This document shows, piece after piece, positions 63,237 to 64,000 of a stretch of DNA of 64,000 nt. The notes under the pieces are model-generated. The model was not told the DNA's origin, did not search any database, and saw only the letters and a list, made by a program, of their open reading frames with translations. The translations under genes and the position numbers were made by a program. Each line of letters begins with the position of its first letter. Within the stretch, counting starts at the first letter, position 1. The stretch is from Candidatus Thalassospirochaeta sargassi. GTDB taxonomy: Bacteria; Spirochaetota; Spirochaetia; UBA9216. The stretch is taken from positions 1 to 64,000 of the forward strand of contig JAQQAL010000051.1 of assembly GCA_028532855.1 (NCBI GenBank), given 5' to 3'.

Positions 63237-64000
63237 ATGGCACAGCTGTCTGATTTAAGAGAGTTTATGCGCAAACAGGCTCAGGATGATCGTTCCAGGC
63301 GAAGTGTCCAGGTATCCGGCGCCAGCATAGACGAAGCGCTTGAACAGGCATCAATTGAACTTAACATTCCCCTGAAAAAGATAGAATATGAGGTTCTTGA
63401 AAGCCCTTCATCCGGGGTTCTCGGATTCGGGAAAAAAAACTGCATGCTGATTGCCTATGAGCTAGTCACTGAAAAATCATCTGCCTTTGGAGATGATTCG
63501 TTTGATCTCGACTTCGGCGGCGAAGATATGATGAATGATATCCAGAAGGATCGTGATGGCGAGGTTATCATACAGCTGCGGCAGGACGGGGTTTTTCTAA
63601 AGGTTTATGCCCCAGTCGGTAATGGGAAAAAGGTAACCGAGCGCGAAGCCGCAATGAAGCTGAGAGCCCGGGGCATCATAGATTTTGACAAACATCTGAT
63701 GGCCAAGGTTGTAAAAAATGCAGACGGCGAGAAGGTGAGGATAGGTGATTACGCATATAATCCGATGAATGACGCCCTGATGACGGTGGACATCACAGAT
63801 CTTGATATGAAAGCAAATATTGTTGTAAAAGAGCCGGGACCGGGAGGCGCTGATATAACTGCTGACAGTATAATCGGTCTGCTCAAAGCAAACGGTATAA
63901 TCCATGGAATAATGGAAGATGAAGTGGCAGATTTCGAAGATCATCCGGTTTTTGATCAGCCGGTCGTTGTTGCCGAAGGCTCTAAGCCTGTGAATGGCAA
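63237..64000 (+). CDS. Jag_N/FapA-like (DUF342-type) protein, truncated by the window end
   Basis: An open frame starts with ATG at 63237, 2 bases after the fliA stop, and runs out of the window (254 codons seen, no stop). The first part has a Jag_N-type module (about 25-75: VSGASIDEALEQA, SGVLGFGKKNC), followed by an acidic spacer, then a module with REAAMKLRARGI. The end reads VVVAEGSKPVNG, the start of the FapA (DUF342) repeat region. FapA-type proteins often follow fliA in spirochetes and have been linked to polar or membrane-bound structures, but the function here is unknown. Confidence 0.8.
   Translation, partial: MAQLSDLREFMRKQAQDDRSRRSVQVSGASIDEALEQASIELNIPLKKIEYEVLESPSSGVLGFGKKNCMLIAYELVTEKSSAFGDDSFDLDFGGEDMMNDIQKDRDGEVIIQLRQDGVFLKVYAPVGNGKKVTEREAAMKLRARGIIDFDKHLMAKVVKNADGEKVRIGDYAYNPMNDALMTVDITDLDMKANIVVKEPGPGGADITADSIIGLLKANGIIHGIMEDEVADFEDHPVFDQPVVVAEGSKPVNG

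Noticed and set aside
1-64000. CRISPR arrays, insertion sequences, prophage, tRNA and rRNA genes
   Set aside because: I looked for direct repeats with regular spacing, transposase motifs and tRNA-like cloverleafs and saw none.

Overview
The window is chromosomal DNA of a spirochete, most likely a free-living member of the Spirochaetales (Spirochaeta-like). The evidence is a periplasmic-type flagellar gene set that includes the collar-protein candidate FlbB, the small protein FlbD and a FliY-type switch protein, combined with a reduced division and cell-wall (dcw) cluster, a DUF4912/GH57 glucan gene pair and a Jag_N-FapA type gene after the motility sigma factor. Base composition is moderate and even. 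I see no rRNA, tRNA, insertion sequence, prophage or CRISPR array.

Region 1 (1-10 kb) is a mixed accessory stretch on both strands. It holds a CLC chloride-channel-type protein, a thioesterase/esterase pair, a class I aminotransferase, a very unusual methyl-accepting chemotaxis protein that carries a sugar-binding-protein-like domain at its C-terminus, an Orn/Lys/Arg decarboxylase, and a decayed aldose-epimerase-like (LacX) pseudogene. Region 2 (10.2-21.3 kb) has cheW, a DegT-fold protein that lacks the catalytic lysine, nadK, recN and a coiled-coil protein. It continues with cdd on the opposite strand, an envelope-related trio (beta-propeller-like protein, degenerate M23 protein, methyltransferase), the DUF4912 plus GH57 branching-enzyme pair, and two small conserved proteins on the minus strand.

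Region 3 (21.4-30.2 kb) is a compact dcw cluster: mraZ-rsmH-ftsL-murF-mraY-ftsW-ftsQ-ftsA-ftsZ. It is preceded by a MraZ-type operator with 10-bp periodicity. The genes ftsI, murE, murD, murG and murC are not in it. Region 4 (30.2-38 kb) is xer-TPR lipoprotein-dprA-topA-xer-hslV-hslU. Region 5 (38.1-64 kb) is one unbroken flagellar cluster: flgB-flgC-fliE-fliF-fliG-fliH-fliI-fliJ-flbB-fliK-flgD-flgE-flbD-motA-motB-fliL-fliM-fliY-fliO-fliP-fliQ-fliR-flhB-flhA-flhF-flhG-orf-fliA, followed by a Jag_N/FapA-like gene cut by the window end.

The dprA-topA-xer-hslVU-flgB...sigma-factor order closely resembles the Bacillus fla/che region, without codY. From mraZ to the window end all genes lie on the plus strand, mostly overlapping or a few bases apart. 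The few long gaps therefore stand out. The fliH-fliI gap (240 nt) holds a tandem series of near-perfect hairpins, and the motB-fliL gap (180 nt) holds two mutually exclusive hairpins. The strongest leads for unusual biology are the chemoreceptor/binding-protein fusion and the fliH-fliI hairpin array.
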